A DNA stretch of 34,055 nucleotides from Anaeroplasma bactoclasticum (GCA_023663825.1 JAMPGQ010000018.1:1-34055), one strand, 5' to 3'. Positions 16,167 through 25,509 are shown, counted from the stretch's first letter. Numbers and translations are program-made. The notes: generated by a model not told the origin, from the sequence alone.

Positions 16167-17853
16167 ATTTGGATTTAAAAATAACGTAATTCTTCAATTC
16201 ATTTAGAAGAATCAAAAGGAATAAAGATATTCCAAAAGAAACTAAATACGTTGTAGTATCAAAACGAAAAACATATCTATTATAGTGAAAATTTCTAAAG
16301 AAGACCCATGCGAACAAATGAATTAAACCAGTTATCAAAACAATAAGTACAATTGGGGCAAAATAAAGTTTTCCCTTCAATTTATCTCTAATCTCAAGAT
16401 TGGTTTGTCCACATACTTTATAAAAAGCAACTAAGTTATAATAATAAGAAGACTGCTTGTTAACAAAAACAATATATAAAGCAATAGATAAGCTAATCAT
16501 AATTGAACAAATTGTTATTCCAAAATTCAATTCCATAGCATATTCTGCACGCATAAAGGTTTTTATTTCTTCAAGGCAATTTTTAATTGGTAGATTTAAA
16601 GCCAAGGTCTTCTTGTGATTGGTTGATAGTATGGTGTCAGATGAAAAACCACCTTCTTGATAAAACTCATATAATGCTTCTACATTCTTAGAATCATTTA
16701 CATAATAATCTAATACCAAATCATAATTTAAAATTATGACAGGCTTTTCATTTGTAATAATCTCTAGTATTTTATATTCCTCACCAAAATGACCATTATG
16801 CTCCAAAAAGGTGTTAGACACAATGACTTCATTATAGCTTGTAATTTTTTTCGATGTCTTATAATTGAAATCATAATCTATAAAACCAATTATTTTCTCA
16901 ATCAAATTTGAGTTAAAAATAAAATATGTATGCTCCTCTTCATAAATCTTTCTAAACTCGTTCTCTGTAAATTCAAATTTTTCATCTTGATTTATTTTAA
17001 AATAACCAGCAGGATAATTTTGAATATCATAAAGATTAGGAGAAATTAAAATAGAAAGACTAGCATTAAAGAAAATCATAATCAATGGAATCAACATATA
17101 AATTATGATGTTAGTAAAAGATAATGAAATTCTTTTTCTTTTTTTGTTAACAATCTCTTTTTCCTCTAATATCTCTTCAATCGGAACAAATTCATTTAAT
17201 AATAGCTTGTCATCATAAATTTCGCGATTAGATATAGTAATTATTCTATCTACATATTTCTCCGCTAAAAAGGTGTCATGAGTTACTAAAATAACTAACT
17301 TTTTCTCAGAAATTTCTTTTAGAATACTCATAATAAATTCACGATTTACAGGATCTAAATTCTCTGTAGCTTCATCTAAAATTAAAATATCATTTTTCTT
17401 TAATAAGCTTACAGCAAGGCAAACTCTTTGAGCTTCCCCAGTGGATAGGGTTGATACAACACGATTCTTATATTTTTCATTTAAATGAACCTGCTTTAAA
17501 ACTATTTCTATCTGTTCTTCTTCATTAATATTATAGATATTTAATATCTCTTTCAAATTTTCATAAACTGTCTTATCATTCAAAAGAACTTGTCTTTGAG
17601 GCATATAAGCAACCTGTTTTAAAACATGCCTAATTCTATCATTTTCTTTTTCAAAAGATAAATTTTCACCATTATAAATCAATTCACCACTATCTGATGC
17701 CTCAATACCAGACATGATATTAATCAATGTGGATTTCCCTGAACCACTCTCTCCTGATATTGCGACAAAACCATGATTATCAAAGGATAGATTAATATCT
17801 ACAAGTACTTTTTTAGTTTTAAAGGCTTTAGATATGTGCTTCAATTCAAGCAT
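16141..17853 (-). CDS. Triad A second ABC ATPase-permease fusion (MacB-like)
   Basis: This 570-aa protein has an N-terminal ATPase: Walker A GESGSGKS at 34-41, Q-loop YMPQ at 83-86, an altered signature LSTGE at 136-140, Walker B ILILDE at 156-161 and switch His191. A first helix lies near 245-268, followed by an extracellular domain of about 170 residues. Three helices follow near 443-464, 495-518 and 533-553. The segment after helix 2, FYKVCGQTNLEI, resembles the FtsX-family coupling motif. This is the order of MacB (type VII ABC). The gene follows its partner by 4 nt with GAGGTGAT as ribosome site, and the two probably form a heterodimer. The substrate is unknown. Confidence 0.85.
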   Translation of the reverse strand: MLELKHISKAFKTKKVLVDINLSFDNHGFVAISGESGSGKSTLINIMSGIEASDSGELIYNGENLSFEKENDRIRHVLKQVAYMPQRQVLLNDKTVYENLKEILNIYNINEEEQIEIVLKQVHLNEKYKNRVVSTLSTGEAQRVCLAVSLLKKNDILILDEATENLDPVNREFIMSILKEISEKKLVILVTHDTFLAEKYVDRIITISNREIYDDKLLLNEFVPIEEILEEKEIVNKKRKRISLSFTNIIIYMLIPLIMIFFNASLSILISPNLYDIQNYPAGYFKINQDEKFEFTENEFRKIYEEEHTYFIFNSNLIEKIIGFIDYDFNYKTSKKITSYNEVIVSNTFLEHNGHFGEEYKILEIITNEKPVIILNYDLVLDYYVNDSKNVEALYEFYQEGGFSSDTILSTNHKKTLALNLPIKNCLEEIKTFMRAEYAMELNFGITICSIMISLSIALYIVFVNKQSSYYYNLVAFYKVCGQTNLEIRDKLKGKLYFAPIVLIVLITGLIHLFAWVFFRNFHYNRYVFRFDTTTYLVSFGISLFLLILLNELKNYVIFKSKLKKLIKTR

Positions 17854-17857
17854 AATA

Positions 17858-19915
17858 TCACCTCAATTTTTTTCTTGGGATAAATTGCAAAAGCGATTCT
17901 ATACAAATATGCAATATTAAAGCAATACTTGCCAATATAAACCAATTCTTTAGAGTCATCCAACGTAAAGCATAATATGTTATTACAGACACATATTTAA
18001 CTTGTGCGATGCTAGCATAAATAAAAGCGTAAATCAAAATACTAATTAGTGCTAGGATTGTGCTACTTATAATTTTTGCAAGCCATAGTTTCTTCTTATT
18101 ATAGTCACATTTATTATAAAAGAAATCCCTATTTCTATTTATCTTTCTATTCATCAGTCCAATAATAAAGTATATCCCTATAATCAAAATGATTGCAGCA
18201 AGATAGCATAAGATTTTTACTTGAGTGTTAGACTTATGATAATACATAGAATAAGAAATCCCTTCATTTTTTAAATGATTAATGAAGATTTGACATTCCT
18301 TAAACGTGTTAAAGTAAAATCTTGTACAAGCAATAGCATTTTCATCTGTATATTTTTTAAATGTAGCTTCATTCATAGCTAATAGATGTTTAGAAGGCTC
18401 ACACTCTAAAATATTAGAGTATCTTTGAAAAGAATTTATATAAGTAACTGTCAAACGCTTTGCGGATGATATTTTAGAGGTAGCAATTGTATCATCAGGT
18501 AAAGTATTATCAATGACACAATTAAAGTCTCCTTTTTCATTTAACGTAAGGATATTTTCAAGACCATCATCTATATAAAAATAGAATTGACTACTTATAA
18601 CAGGTTTAGAAGAAAGATATGCTTCAAGATCTGCTTTTGAAGCATAGTAATCTAAATAAAATGAATCCATAGAATCATGAGGAGATTGGATAATACCTAC
18701 AATACTATACTCACCATATTTTTTTCCAATAAAAGATTTAAAATATTCTTGATTGGTATTATATTGTGTTTCGCCTATAGATATTACAACCTCCTTCTCT
18801 TTTTTATATATCCTTCCCGCAAGAATATCTTTTTCACTCAGAGGAGCAATTTGTAATTTATATTCTTCATTCTCATTTACATCTTCTATCATTTCATAAT
18901 ATCGCAGAAAAATATTCTCTATAGCATCTACAGCACCAAATTTCTCTTTTAATTCTACTATATCCTTAGAATAGATTGGATGACTAAAGGAAGAGTGCAC
19001 TTCTACATTATATTTTGTACCTTCTCCACAAACACCACAATGATTATCATCACTGCCCTCATAGTATACTCCACTATAAATACCAGATAAAGATTCATTA
19101 TTAATGCTTGTAACAAAGGTTCCAATCGCCAAAAAACAAGAGCATAAAAAGAATAAAAGTAAATAAGATACTGCGGTCTGAATATGTCCCTTAATTCCAG
19201 TAAGGAAGTTAAACTTAACTAGAGGAAATACTCTCGTTTTAGTTTTGAATGGAGAATTCATTATAATATCTTCATTATTTCTTACCACTTTTCTATCTAC
19301 AATCTTTCCGTTTTCAAAACGGAAAGATATATCTTGCACTCCTTCAACCTCTTCAGATTTATGAGTAATATATATTACTATTTTATTTTTAACTTCTTTT
19401 AGCATATTAACAATAATATTAGAATTTTTTTCATCTAAACTGTGTGTCGCTTCATCAAGAATCAATATAGGCTTAGTAGATAGCATCATACATCCCACAG
19501 CAACTCTTTGTGCTTCTCCACCACTCAAATCAATTATCTTTTGATTCTTTAAATTCGTTAGTTTTAGAGATGAGCATATATTTTCTATTTTTTCTTCCAC
19601 CTCAGTCTCATTATACAAATGATAACATTTTGCATATAAAGTTTGATATATTGTAAAGTTATTAATTAAAGGTTCATTTGCCTCTAAGTATTCTACATAT
19701 TTTTTCACATTAGAGGAAATATCCTTATTATCTATTTTTATACTTCCTGAATCCATTAGAATAATTCCAGCTAAGATTTTAGCAAAGGTGGATTTTCCTG
19801 AGCCACTTTCTCCTGTTATTACAACAAAACTCGGATTAGGGATTTCCAAATCCATATTAAGTTCAAAGTGCTCTTCTTTAGTTTCATATTTTTTATATAA
19901 ATTAATAAAAAGCAT
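17858..19915 (-). CDS. Triad A first ABC ATPase-permease fusion (MacB-like)
   Basis: The 685-aa protein carries Walker A GESGSGKS at 35-42, signature LSGGE at 130-134, Walker B LILDE at 151-155 and the switch His in VIYITHK. The Q-loop Gln is missing: the aligned text is YLEANEPLI. Helix 1 is near residues 245-268, then an extracellular domain of almost 300 residues with a CGVC pair, then three helices near 570-593, 612-638 and 655-676. An AGGAGA ribosome site precedes the start. It lies downstream of the exported protein gene beyond a strong hairpin. Architecture and pairing suggest one half of a heterodimeric mechanotransmission-type transporter. Confidence 0.85.
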   Translation of the reverse strand: MLFINLYKKYETKEEHFELNMDLEIPNPSFVVITGESGSGKSTFAKILAGIILMDSGSIKIDNKDISSNVKKYVEYLEANEPLINNFTIYQTLYAKCYHLYNETEVEEKIENICSSLKLTNLKNQKIIDLSGGEAQRVAVGCMMLSTKPILILDEATHSLDEKNSNIIVNMLKEVKNKIVIYITHKSEEVEGVQDISFRFENGKIVDRKVVRNNEDIIMNSPFKTKTRVFPLVKFNFLTGIKGHIQTAVSYLLLFFLCSCFLAIGTFVTSINNESLSGIYSGVYYEGSDDNHCGVCGEGTKYNVEVHSSFSHPIYSKDIVELKEKFGAVDAIENIFLRYYEMIEDVNENEEYKLQIAPLSEKDILAGRIYKKEKEVVISIGETQYNTNQEYFKSFIGKKYGEYSIVGIIQSPHDSMDSFYLDYYASKADLEAYLSSKPVISSQFYFYIDDGLENILTLNEKGDFNCVIDNTLPDDTIATSKISSAKRLTVTYINSFQRYSNILECEPSKHLLAMNEATFKKYTDENAIACTRFYFNTFKECQIFINHLKNEGISYSMYYHKSNTQVKILCYLAAIILIIGIYFIIGLMNRKINRNRDFFYNKCDYNKKKLWLAKIISSTILALISILIYAFIYASIAQVKYVSVITYYALRWMTLKNWFILASIALILHICIESLLQFIPRKKLR

Positions 19916-20016
19916 AATTTTCTTCTCCTATGTGTTAATTATTCATAAATCTAGTTTGAGTTAAAGCAATAATAAACCACACATTGTTTTTAGGTAAGGT
20001 TTATAAATTTTCACAT

Positions 20017-20056
20017 AATTAAGCCACATTTTCAAAATCAAAAATGTGGCTTAATT
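20017..20056 (-). terminator. Strong hairpin between exported-protein and transporter genes, triad A
   Basis: Perfect 16-bp arms (20017-20032, 20041-20056; core AAGCCACATTTT) surround an 8-nt loop. On the minus strand the hairpin is followed by ATGTGAAAATT, so it has only a weak T tract. It could cause partial termination or block 3' decay, and so favour the exported protein over the transporter. Confidence 0.65.
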
Positions 20057-20073
20057 CATTAGAAACCTTAGTA

Positions 20074-20643
20074 TTATAAATTCTTCATTTCTACTTTCGC
20101 TTTAATATAAGCTGTTTTACCATTCCATTGATAAGGATTGTAAATCATTATTCTATATTTATGATTGGCTTGAATAGCATATCTGCTTTCAGAATTGGTT
20201 GATACAGAAAATACCTTGCTCGTAGGTATTCCATCTGGATTTGTATAGTTAGTATCGTCTTTGCCACAGAACATTAAATAGATATCTGATTTTAAATTAT
20301 CATTTACAAAAATTGAAGAGCCTGGCTTTCTTAGTTCAGGAATCCATTTTTCATTTACATACTCTTGCAAAACAAAATATACAGAGTTACCACTGATAGA
20401 ACTTATATTAACTTGAACATATTCAAAGTTTTCCTTATATTCAAATGGTTCTGACTGATAATTATCTTTATCAGCAACACTAACTCCTTCTTCTCCTCCC
20501 AAAACTATAGTAGTTTCACTTGTAGTATCCAACATTAAAGGACTTGCTTGTGATTCAAAATCAGTAGCAGCGTTACTATTTATTCCTAAAAATAAAAATA
20601 ACCCTACTACAAAAAATAATAGTAAAGTTTTAATCTTTTTCAT
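20074..20643 (-). CDS. Triad A exported protein of unknown function
   Basis: The 189-aa protein starts with a clear Sec signal peptide (MKKIKTLLLFFVVGLFLFLG then INSNAA, cleavage probably after residue 25). The mature part is about 164 aa and looks all-beta. Compared with its paralog at 24883-25449 it keeps the blocks IYLMFCGKD with a single Cys, TNY..PDG, KVFSVST, and the C-terminal QWNGKTAY then KNL. No lipobox, LPxTG anchor or catalytic motif is seen. The start has AGGAGGG upstream and a near-consensus promoter. As first gene of the triad it may be the cargo, a toxin or bacteriocin, or a receptor for the transporter. I do not recognise the family. Confidence 0.8.
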   Translation of the reverse strand: MKKIKTLLLFFVVGLFLFLGINSNAATDFESQASPLMLDTTSETTIVLGGEEGVSVADKDNYQSEPFEYKENFEYVQVNISSISGNSVYFVLQEYVNEKWIPELRKPGSSIFVNDNLKSDIYLMFCGKDDTNYTNPDGIPTSKVFSVSTNSESRYAIQANHKYRIMIYNPYQWNGKTAYIKAKVEMKNL

Positions 20644-20684
20644 ATATTTCCCTCCTCGTATGCTTCTTTACTCATCTTGTAATA

Positions 20685-20713
20685 TATATATCACAGTTTT
20701 CAATATGTGTCAA
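20685..20713 (-). promoter_or_regulatory. SigA promoter of triad A
   Basis: TTGACA (20708-20713) and TATATA (20685-20690) are spaced by 17 nt on the minus strand, about 40 nt upstream of the exported-protein start. Confidence 0.75.
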
Positions 20714-20775
20714 GAATTCCATTTAAAATACATTTAAAATATTAGCTTTTTCCCCTTTTTTTTCATTCCGTTAAT

Positions 20776-20958
20776 TGAAAAGTTCACTAAAGCTACTACA
20801 ATAATTTACATATTCCTATAAAAAAATTCGGTTTTATACAGAATGTGACTTTTCTTCACATACTGAAGCACTAAGATTTAAAATAAAAATGCCTACTAAC
20901 ATAAACTAGGATATGTAAGTAAGCATTTTATCTTATCTTGTTTTTATTAATTTTTTTA
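20776..20958. repeat. 183-bp near-identical direct repeat, copy 2
   Basis: This is the partner of 15985-16166 in the same orientation, 4.79 kb away. It includes the last codons of the triad B second ABC gene, its terminator and about 100 bp beyond, which here reach to 63 nt upstream of the triad A promoter. The adjoining coding sequence differs much more between the triads, so the repeat is conserved or homogenised beyond its surroundings. Confidence 0.9.
20886..20929 (-). terminator. Terminator of triad B
   Basis: The same hairpin as at 16094-16137 (arms 20886-20902 and 20913-20929), 3 nt after the stop codon of the triad B second ABC gene, with TTTTATTTT following on the minus strand. Confidence 0.75.
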
Positions 20959-22681
20959 GTTTAGATTTAAAAATCAAAAAATTCATTAATTCGTTTAACA
21001 CAATTAAAAGAACTAAACTACAAGTAAAGGAAACCCAATATGTAGTAGCATCAAATCGAAATAGTTCATGATTATAGCCTATTTTTTTAAATATTAAAAA
21101 AACTGAAATAGAAACGATGCCACTACATAAAATTATAAATATTAAAGGAAAAATATAAAAATCCATTTTCAATTTTCCTCGAATTTCTAAATTTGTTTTC
21201 CCACACACTCTATAAAATGCAACGATTTTATAGTAATAAGGGGCTTGTTTGATTGCCAATACTATAAAGAGAGAAAGACTTAATAAAATCATAAGTGCAC
21301 AAATAGTTGTTCCGAAGCTTAACTCTAAAGTAACGCTCTTATAATAATTTGATATAGCCTCTTCATATTCATTTACAATTGGCAAATCCAAGGATAAGGT
21401 TTTTTTCTCATCTTTAGTGATTATTGTAGTCTTTGAAAACAAGTCTTCTTGAAAAGCCTTGCAGACCAATTCAAAGCTCATAGACTCATTTGGAAAAAAA
21501 TGTTTCCATGTCAGCTCATAATTTATAATAAGAACGGGTTTTTCTGTCTTTATTGTTTCAATTACAGAATATTTTTCCATAAATGTCGGATTTAACTCTA
21601 AGAAGGTATCTGAAACTATAAATTCATCAAATGATGCTATGGTCTTGGAAATTTTGTAATTAAAATCATAATCAATAAAGCCTTTTAGAAATTGTCCAAA
21701 CAAGCATACATCGTTAAATAGGAAATATGTGTTTTCTTCTTCATAAATTTTTTTTAACTCTTCCTGTGTAAAAAAAGTATCTTCAGCATAAATAGCGCCA
21801 TCCTTTTTTATAGGGTCTTTTTTAAAATGGCTTAAAGGGCAATTGGATTCAGAAGATATATTTGGCTTAATCCAAATCGATATTTGAGCAATCAAAAAGA
21901 TAAATATTAGTGGAATTAATAGATAAAATAAAATATTTTTCAATGGTAAATTTAATCTTTTTTTTCTTCTCCCTTTTATTTGTTCTTCTTCATTACTCTC
22001 TTTTATAAAAGGAATTCGGGAGTTATCAAGCACCACATCAGAATAAATTTTTCGATTTGAAATTGTAATCAATCGATCTACATATTTTTCAGCTAAGCTC
22101 GTATCATGAGTCACTAAAATAACAAGTCTTGTTTTTGATATTTCCTTTAATATATTTAGTATGAGCTCTCGATTTACTATATCTAAATTTTCTGTTGCTT
22201 CATCTAATATTAAAAGATTTGCTCTTTTTAACAAACTCATTGCAATACAAACTCTTTGGGCCTCTCCCGTGGAAAGTGTTGAAACAATACGATTTTTATA
22301 TGTTTCATTCAAATGGACCTGATTTAAAATAAAATCAATTTGACTTTCATCTGTAAGATTATATAGATTTAATATTTCCTTTAAATTCTCATAAACTGTT
22401 TTGTTATATAAAAGAATCTGACTTTGAGGCATATAGGAAACATATTTTAATATAGATTTTATTCTTTCTGACTCTTTTTCGAAAATCATATTTTTTCCAT
22501 CAAAAATATATTCTCCAGAATCAGCACTTTCTATTCCAGCAATAATATTAATTAATGTTGTTTTGCCACTACCACTTTCTCCAGTTATAGCAATAAAGCC
22601 CTTGGATTCAAAAATTAAATTAATATCCTCAAGTACTTTTTTATTTTTAAATTTTTTATAGATATGTTTTAATTCCAACAT
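20933..22681 (-). CDS. Triad B second ABC ATPase-permease fusion (MacB-like)
   Basis: This 582-aa paralog of 16141-17853 has Walker A GESGSGKT, Q-loop YMPQ, the same altered signature LSTGE, Walker B LLILDE and switch VTHDT. The ATPase half is highly conserved with its paralog, while the extracellular domain after helix 1 (about 250-270) is much less so. Three C-terminal helices follow, with FYRVCGKTNLEI in the FtsX-like coupling position, and both proteins end KLKKLIKTR. Its start lies 5 nt after the first ABC gene with AAGGTGAT as ribosome site. It is probably the obligate partner of 22687-24753. Confidence 0.85.
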   Translation of the reverse strand: MLELKHIYKKFKNKKVLEDINLIFESKGFIAITGESGSGKTTLINIIAGIESADSGEYIFDGKNMIFEKESERIKSILKYVSYMPQSQILLYNKTVYENLKEILNLYNLTDESQIDFILNQVHLNETYKNRIVSTLSTGEAQRVCIAMSLLKRANLLILDEATENLDIVNRELILNILKEISKTRLVILVTHDTSLAEKYVDRLITISNRKIYSDVVLDNSRIPFIKESNEEEQIKGRRKKRLNLPLKNILFYLLIPLIFIFLIAQISIWIKPNISSESNCPLSHFKKDPIKKDGAIYAEDTFFTQEELKKIYEEENTYFLFNDVCLFGQFLKGFIDYDFNYKISKTIASFDEFIVSDTFLELNPTFMEKYSVIETIKTEKPVLIINYELTWKHFFPNESMSFELVCKAFQEDLFSKTTIITKDEKKTLSLDLPIVNEYEEAISNYYKSVTLELSFGTTICALMILLSLSLFIVLAIKQAPYYYKIVAFYRVCGKTNLEIRGKLKMDFYIFPLIFIILCSGIVSISVFLIFKKIGYNHELFRFDATTYWVSFTCSLVLLIVLNELMNFLIFKSKLKKLIKTR

Positions 22682-22686
22682 TTACA

Positions 22687-24753
22687 TCACCTTAATCTTT
22701 TTCTAGGAATAGATTGCAAAATCATTTCAATACCAATGTGTAAGATAAGAGCAAGTCCTAATAAAATAAACCAATTCGCAACTGTCATCCACCTTAATCC
22801 ATAATACATAATTACTGAAGTATATTTAACTTGAGAAAGTAAAGCATAGATAACGGCATAAATGCCTAGGCTAATTAATGCCAAAATCGTACTACTCATA
22901 ATTTTTGCAAACCAAAGTTTTTTCTTGTTGTAATTGCATTTACTATAAAACAAATCTCTATTCCTATTCAATCTTCTATTGATTATTCCAACTATTACAT
23001 AAACCACTATAATCAATATAAACGCACCTATATAACTTAACAATTGGATAGTTTGATTATATTGATAATATGTGAATGTAAAGGAAATGTTTTCACTTTT
23101 TAAATGCTTAATAAAATTTTCGCATTCTTCAAAAGTATTGAAATAAAAATATGTACAAGGAATCATTGTTTCATCAGCAAATTTATCATAGGTGGATTGA
23201 TTCATCGATAATATGTGTTCTGAAGGGATACAATTTAAATTTTCCGCACAGCTATAGAATTGAGGATAATTATAAACAATTTGAAAACTGTTAGAATCTG
23301 TAATTTTAGAGGTTGCAATTGTGTCATTGGATAAAGAATTATCAATAACACAATTTAAAAAATCATCTCTTTCAAAAGAGAAAACTTCTTTTTTGACATT
23401 TACGTCATAAGCATAGAACAAAAATGAATCTATTTGTGAATTATCTATAGAAGCTTTAAAGCTTTCAAAGTCTTCTTTAGAAGCATAAAATACATTTCTT
23501 ATGCTATTATCATGTGGGGTTTGAACAATACCTACTATTGTATACTCCCCATATCGTTTTCCAATAAAAGATTTAAAATAATTTTGTTCTGTATAAAACT
23601 TTGTCTCATTTATTGCTAATACAGCTTCTTTTTTATTTCTATACAATCTTCCGACCAATACGTCTTTTTTTTGAAATGCACCAAGATGTAAATTATACAA
23701 ACCATTTTCATCTGTCAACATTTGATATGATGGGCTATAATGATTTTCTATAGCACCAACTGGTTTAAAGCGTATCTTTAATTCCTCTATCTCATCTTGA
23801 TAAATTTTACGATTATAGGAAGAATGAACTTCCACATAATATCTTGTAGCATCCTTACATACGCCATATGAATCATGCCTAGAGTCTTCACTTCCAGCAT
23901 ATTCCGTTTTAGGACTACATAACACCTCTTCATTATTAATACTCGTACAGAAGGTACCAATAGCAAAAAAACAAGAGCACAAAAAAAATAAAATCAAATA
24001 CGAAATAGAAGTTTGCAGATGTCCTCTAATTCCTGTGAAAAAACTATTTTTCACAATAGAAAAAACTTTTGTTTTATTATAAGATGGCACTTCAACAAAT
24101 TGATCATAAATTTGATTCATCTTTTTTGTTTCTGTTATTCTCCCTTTATCAAAATGGCAATAAATATCTCCTATTCCCTCTACTTCATCAACCTTATGAG
24201 TAATATAAATCACCATTTTATTTTTGATTTCTTTTAAAATATTAATAATAATTGCAGCATTATTTTCATCTAAACTATGCGTTGCTTCATCTAAAACAAG
24301 AATTGGTTTAGATGATAACAGCATACAGCCAACTGCAACTCTTTGAGATTCGCCTCCACTCAAATCGATAATCTTTTGATCTTTCAAATTTGTCAATTTC
24401 AAAGAAGAACAAATGCTTTCAATTTTTTCTTTCACTTCATTTTCATCATATAAATGAAAACACTTAGCATATAAAGTCTGATATACCGTAAAGTTATCAA
24501 TTAGAGGTTCATTAGCTTCTAAATATTCTACATAACTTTTTAAATTAGATGTAATATCTTCACCGTTTAGCTTTATAATTCCATGATTCATTGAAATTAG
24601 CCCAGCTAAAATTTTTGCAAAGGTTGATTTTCCTGCACCACTTTCTCCAGTTATAACAACAAAACTTTGAGAAGGAATTTTTAAGTCTATATTTAATTCA
24701 AATTGTGATTCCTTAGTCTTATATTTTTTATATAAATCTAAAATCTCAAGCAT
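22687..24753 (-). CDS. Triad B first ABC ATPase-permease fusion (MacB-like)
   Basis: This 688-aa paralog of 17858-19915 has Walker A GESGAGKS, signature LSGGE, Walker B LVLDE and switch YITHK. As in its paralog, the Q-loop Gln is absent (YLEANEPLI). Residues 1-200 are strongly conserved between the two. The extracellular region (about 270-560) diverges more but keeps VEVHSS, FIGKRYGEYTIVGI..PHD and the N-terminal Cys-containing loop. Helices lie near 245-268 and in three C-terminal positions, ending IPRKRLR against IPRKKLR. GAGGTGATC precedes the start. A paired conserved defect in both copies suggests that asymmetry of the two ATP sites is functional. Confidence 0.85.
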   Translation of the reverse strand: MLEILDLYKKYKTKESQFELNIDLKIPSQSFVVITGESGAGKSTFAKILAGLISMNHGIIKLNGEDITSNLKSYVEYLEANEPLIDNFTVYQTLYAKCFHLYDENEVKEKIESICSSLKLTNLKDQKIIDLSGGESQRVAVGCMLLSSKPILVLDEATHSLDENNAAIIINILKEIKNKMVIYITHKVDEVEGIGDIYCHFDKGRITETKKMNQIYDQFVEVPSYNKTKVFSIVKNSFFTGIRGHLQTSISYLILFFLCSCFFAIGTFCTSINNEEVLCSPKTEYAGSEDSRHDSYGVCKDATRYYVEVHSSYNRKIYQDEIEELKIRFKPVGAIENHYSPSYQMLTDENGLYNLHLGAFQKKDVLVGRLYRNKKEAVLAINETKFYTEQNYFKSFIGKRYGEYTIVGIVQTPHDNSIRNVFYASKEDFESFKASIDNSQIDSFLFYAYDVNVKKEVFSFERDDFLNCVIDNSLSNDTIATSKITDSNSFQIVYNYPQFYSCAENLNCIPSEHILSMNQSTYDKFADETMIPCTYFYFNTFEECENFIKHLKSENISFTFTYYQYNQTIQLLSYIGAFILIIVVYVIVGIINRRLNRNRDLFYSKCNYNKKKLWFAKIMSSTILALISLGIYAVIYALLSQVKYTSVIMYYGLRWMTVANWFILLGLALILHIGIEMILQSIPRKRLR

Positions 24754-24781
24754 AATTGATCACCTCGTATCAGTAAATTAA

Positions 24782-24814
24782 CAAACCACACGAATTTGAA
24801 ATACATGTGGTTTG
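24782..24814 (-). terminator. Hairpin between exported-protein and transporter genes, triad B
   Basis: CAAACCACA (24782-24790) and TGTGGTTTG (24806-24814) are perfect 9-bp arms with a 15-nt loop, followed on the minus strand by TTAATTT. It occupies the same place as the 20017-20056 hairpin of triad A although its sequence differs, so the structure rather than the sequence is kept. Confidence 0.55.
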
Positions 24815-24882
24815 AAAATCATTTACATTTATACTTTTTGCGAATAATAAATAAATAAATATCTCGAATCGCAACAAATAAT

Positions 24883-25449
24883 TTATAAGTTTTTAACTTT
24901 CAATGTTGCGTTCACATATGCAGTCTTGCCATTCCATTGCTTTTTATTATGGACTACTATCCTATAAAGTTGATTTGCAAGTATGGCATTTGAATTATCA
25001 CTTGTTGATACAGACAAAACTTTTTTAGTGGTCACACCATCTGGTGTTACATAATTAGTTTTATCTTTACCACAAAACATCAAGTAGATATCTGTCTTTA
25101 AATCATCATTTGCAAAAATAGTATTAGCAGAATTTACTACATCTTCAGGAAGCCATTTAGTTCCATCATACTTTTGTAAAGTAAACCAAAGTGAATTACC
25201 CTTAATTGTACTTATATAGACTTGAGCATAAGCATAATCCTGACTACATTTAAATGGTTCAGAATAAAAACTTGTGCCATCTGATATGGCAGTCTTATCA
25301 GTCACTAATGTTATAGTTGAAAACCTCGTAGGATTAGTAGTTAATGGACTTACTGTTTCTTCTGATGTCATTGTAGCATTACTATTTATGCCTAAAAATA
25401 AAAATAACCCTACTATAAAAATCACTAGTAAAGTTCTAATTTTCTTCAT
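24883..25449 (-). CDS. Triad B exported protein of unknown function
   Basis: The 188-aa paralog of the 20074-20643 protein begins MKKIRTLLVIFIVGLFLFLG with cleavage probably after NSNA. It keeps YSEPFKC, LKTDIYLMFCGKD, TNYVTPDGVTTKKVLSVST and QWNGKTAYV. The mature part is beta-rich and, apart from one extra Cys (FKCSQ), has only the shared FCGKD Cys. I chose the ATG at 25447-25449 because a perfect AAGGAGGTG lies at 25456-25464; the longer frame would start within the promoter. Homology with triad A extends through the whole protein, most strongly in the signal peptide and C-terminal third. Confidence 0.82.
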   Translation of the reverse strand: MKKIRTLLVIFIVGLFLFLGINSNATMTSEETVSPLTTNPTRFSTITLVTDKTAISDGTSFYSEPFKCSQDYAYAQVYISTIKGNSLWFTLQKYDGTKWLPEDVVNSANTIFANDDLKTDIYLMFCGKDKTNYVTPDGVTTKKVLSVSTSDNSNAILANQLYRIVVHNKKQWNGKTAYVNATLKVKNL

Positions 25450-25480
25450 ATTCTTCACCTCCTTCTTTACTTCAAGATAA

Positions 25481-25509
25481 ATTATAGCATGACTTATACT
25501 CAAATACAA
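25481..25509 (-). promoter_or_regulatory. SigA promoter of triad B
   Basis: TTGTAT (25504-25509) and a perfect TATAAT (25481-25486) with 17-nt spacing on the minus strand, in the same relative place as the triad A promoter. Confidence 0.7.

Noticed and set aside
20503-20511. Double-glycine (VLGGEEG) motif in the triad A exported protein, suggesting a class II bacteriocin leader
   Set aside because: It lies about 20 residues beyond a complete Sec signal peptide, is absent from the triad B paralog, and no peptidase-containing ABC transporter is present.
15985-20958. The long repeats as ends of an insertion sequence or transposon
   Set aside because: They are direct, include the coding ends of paralogous genes, and enclose no transposase; segmental duplication explains them better.
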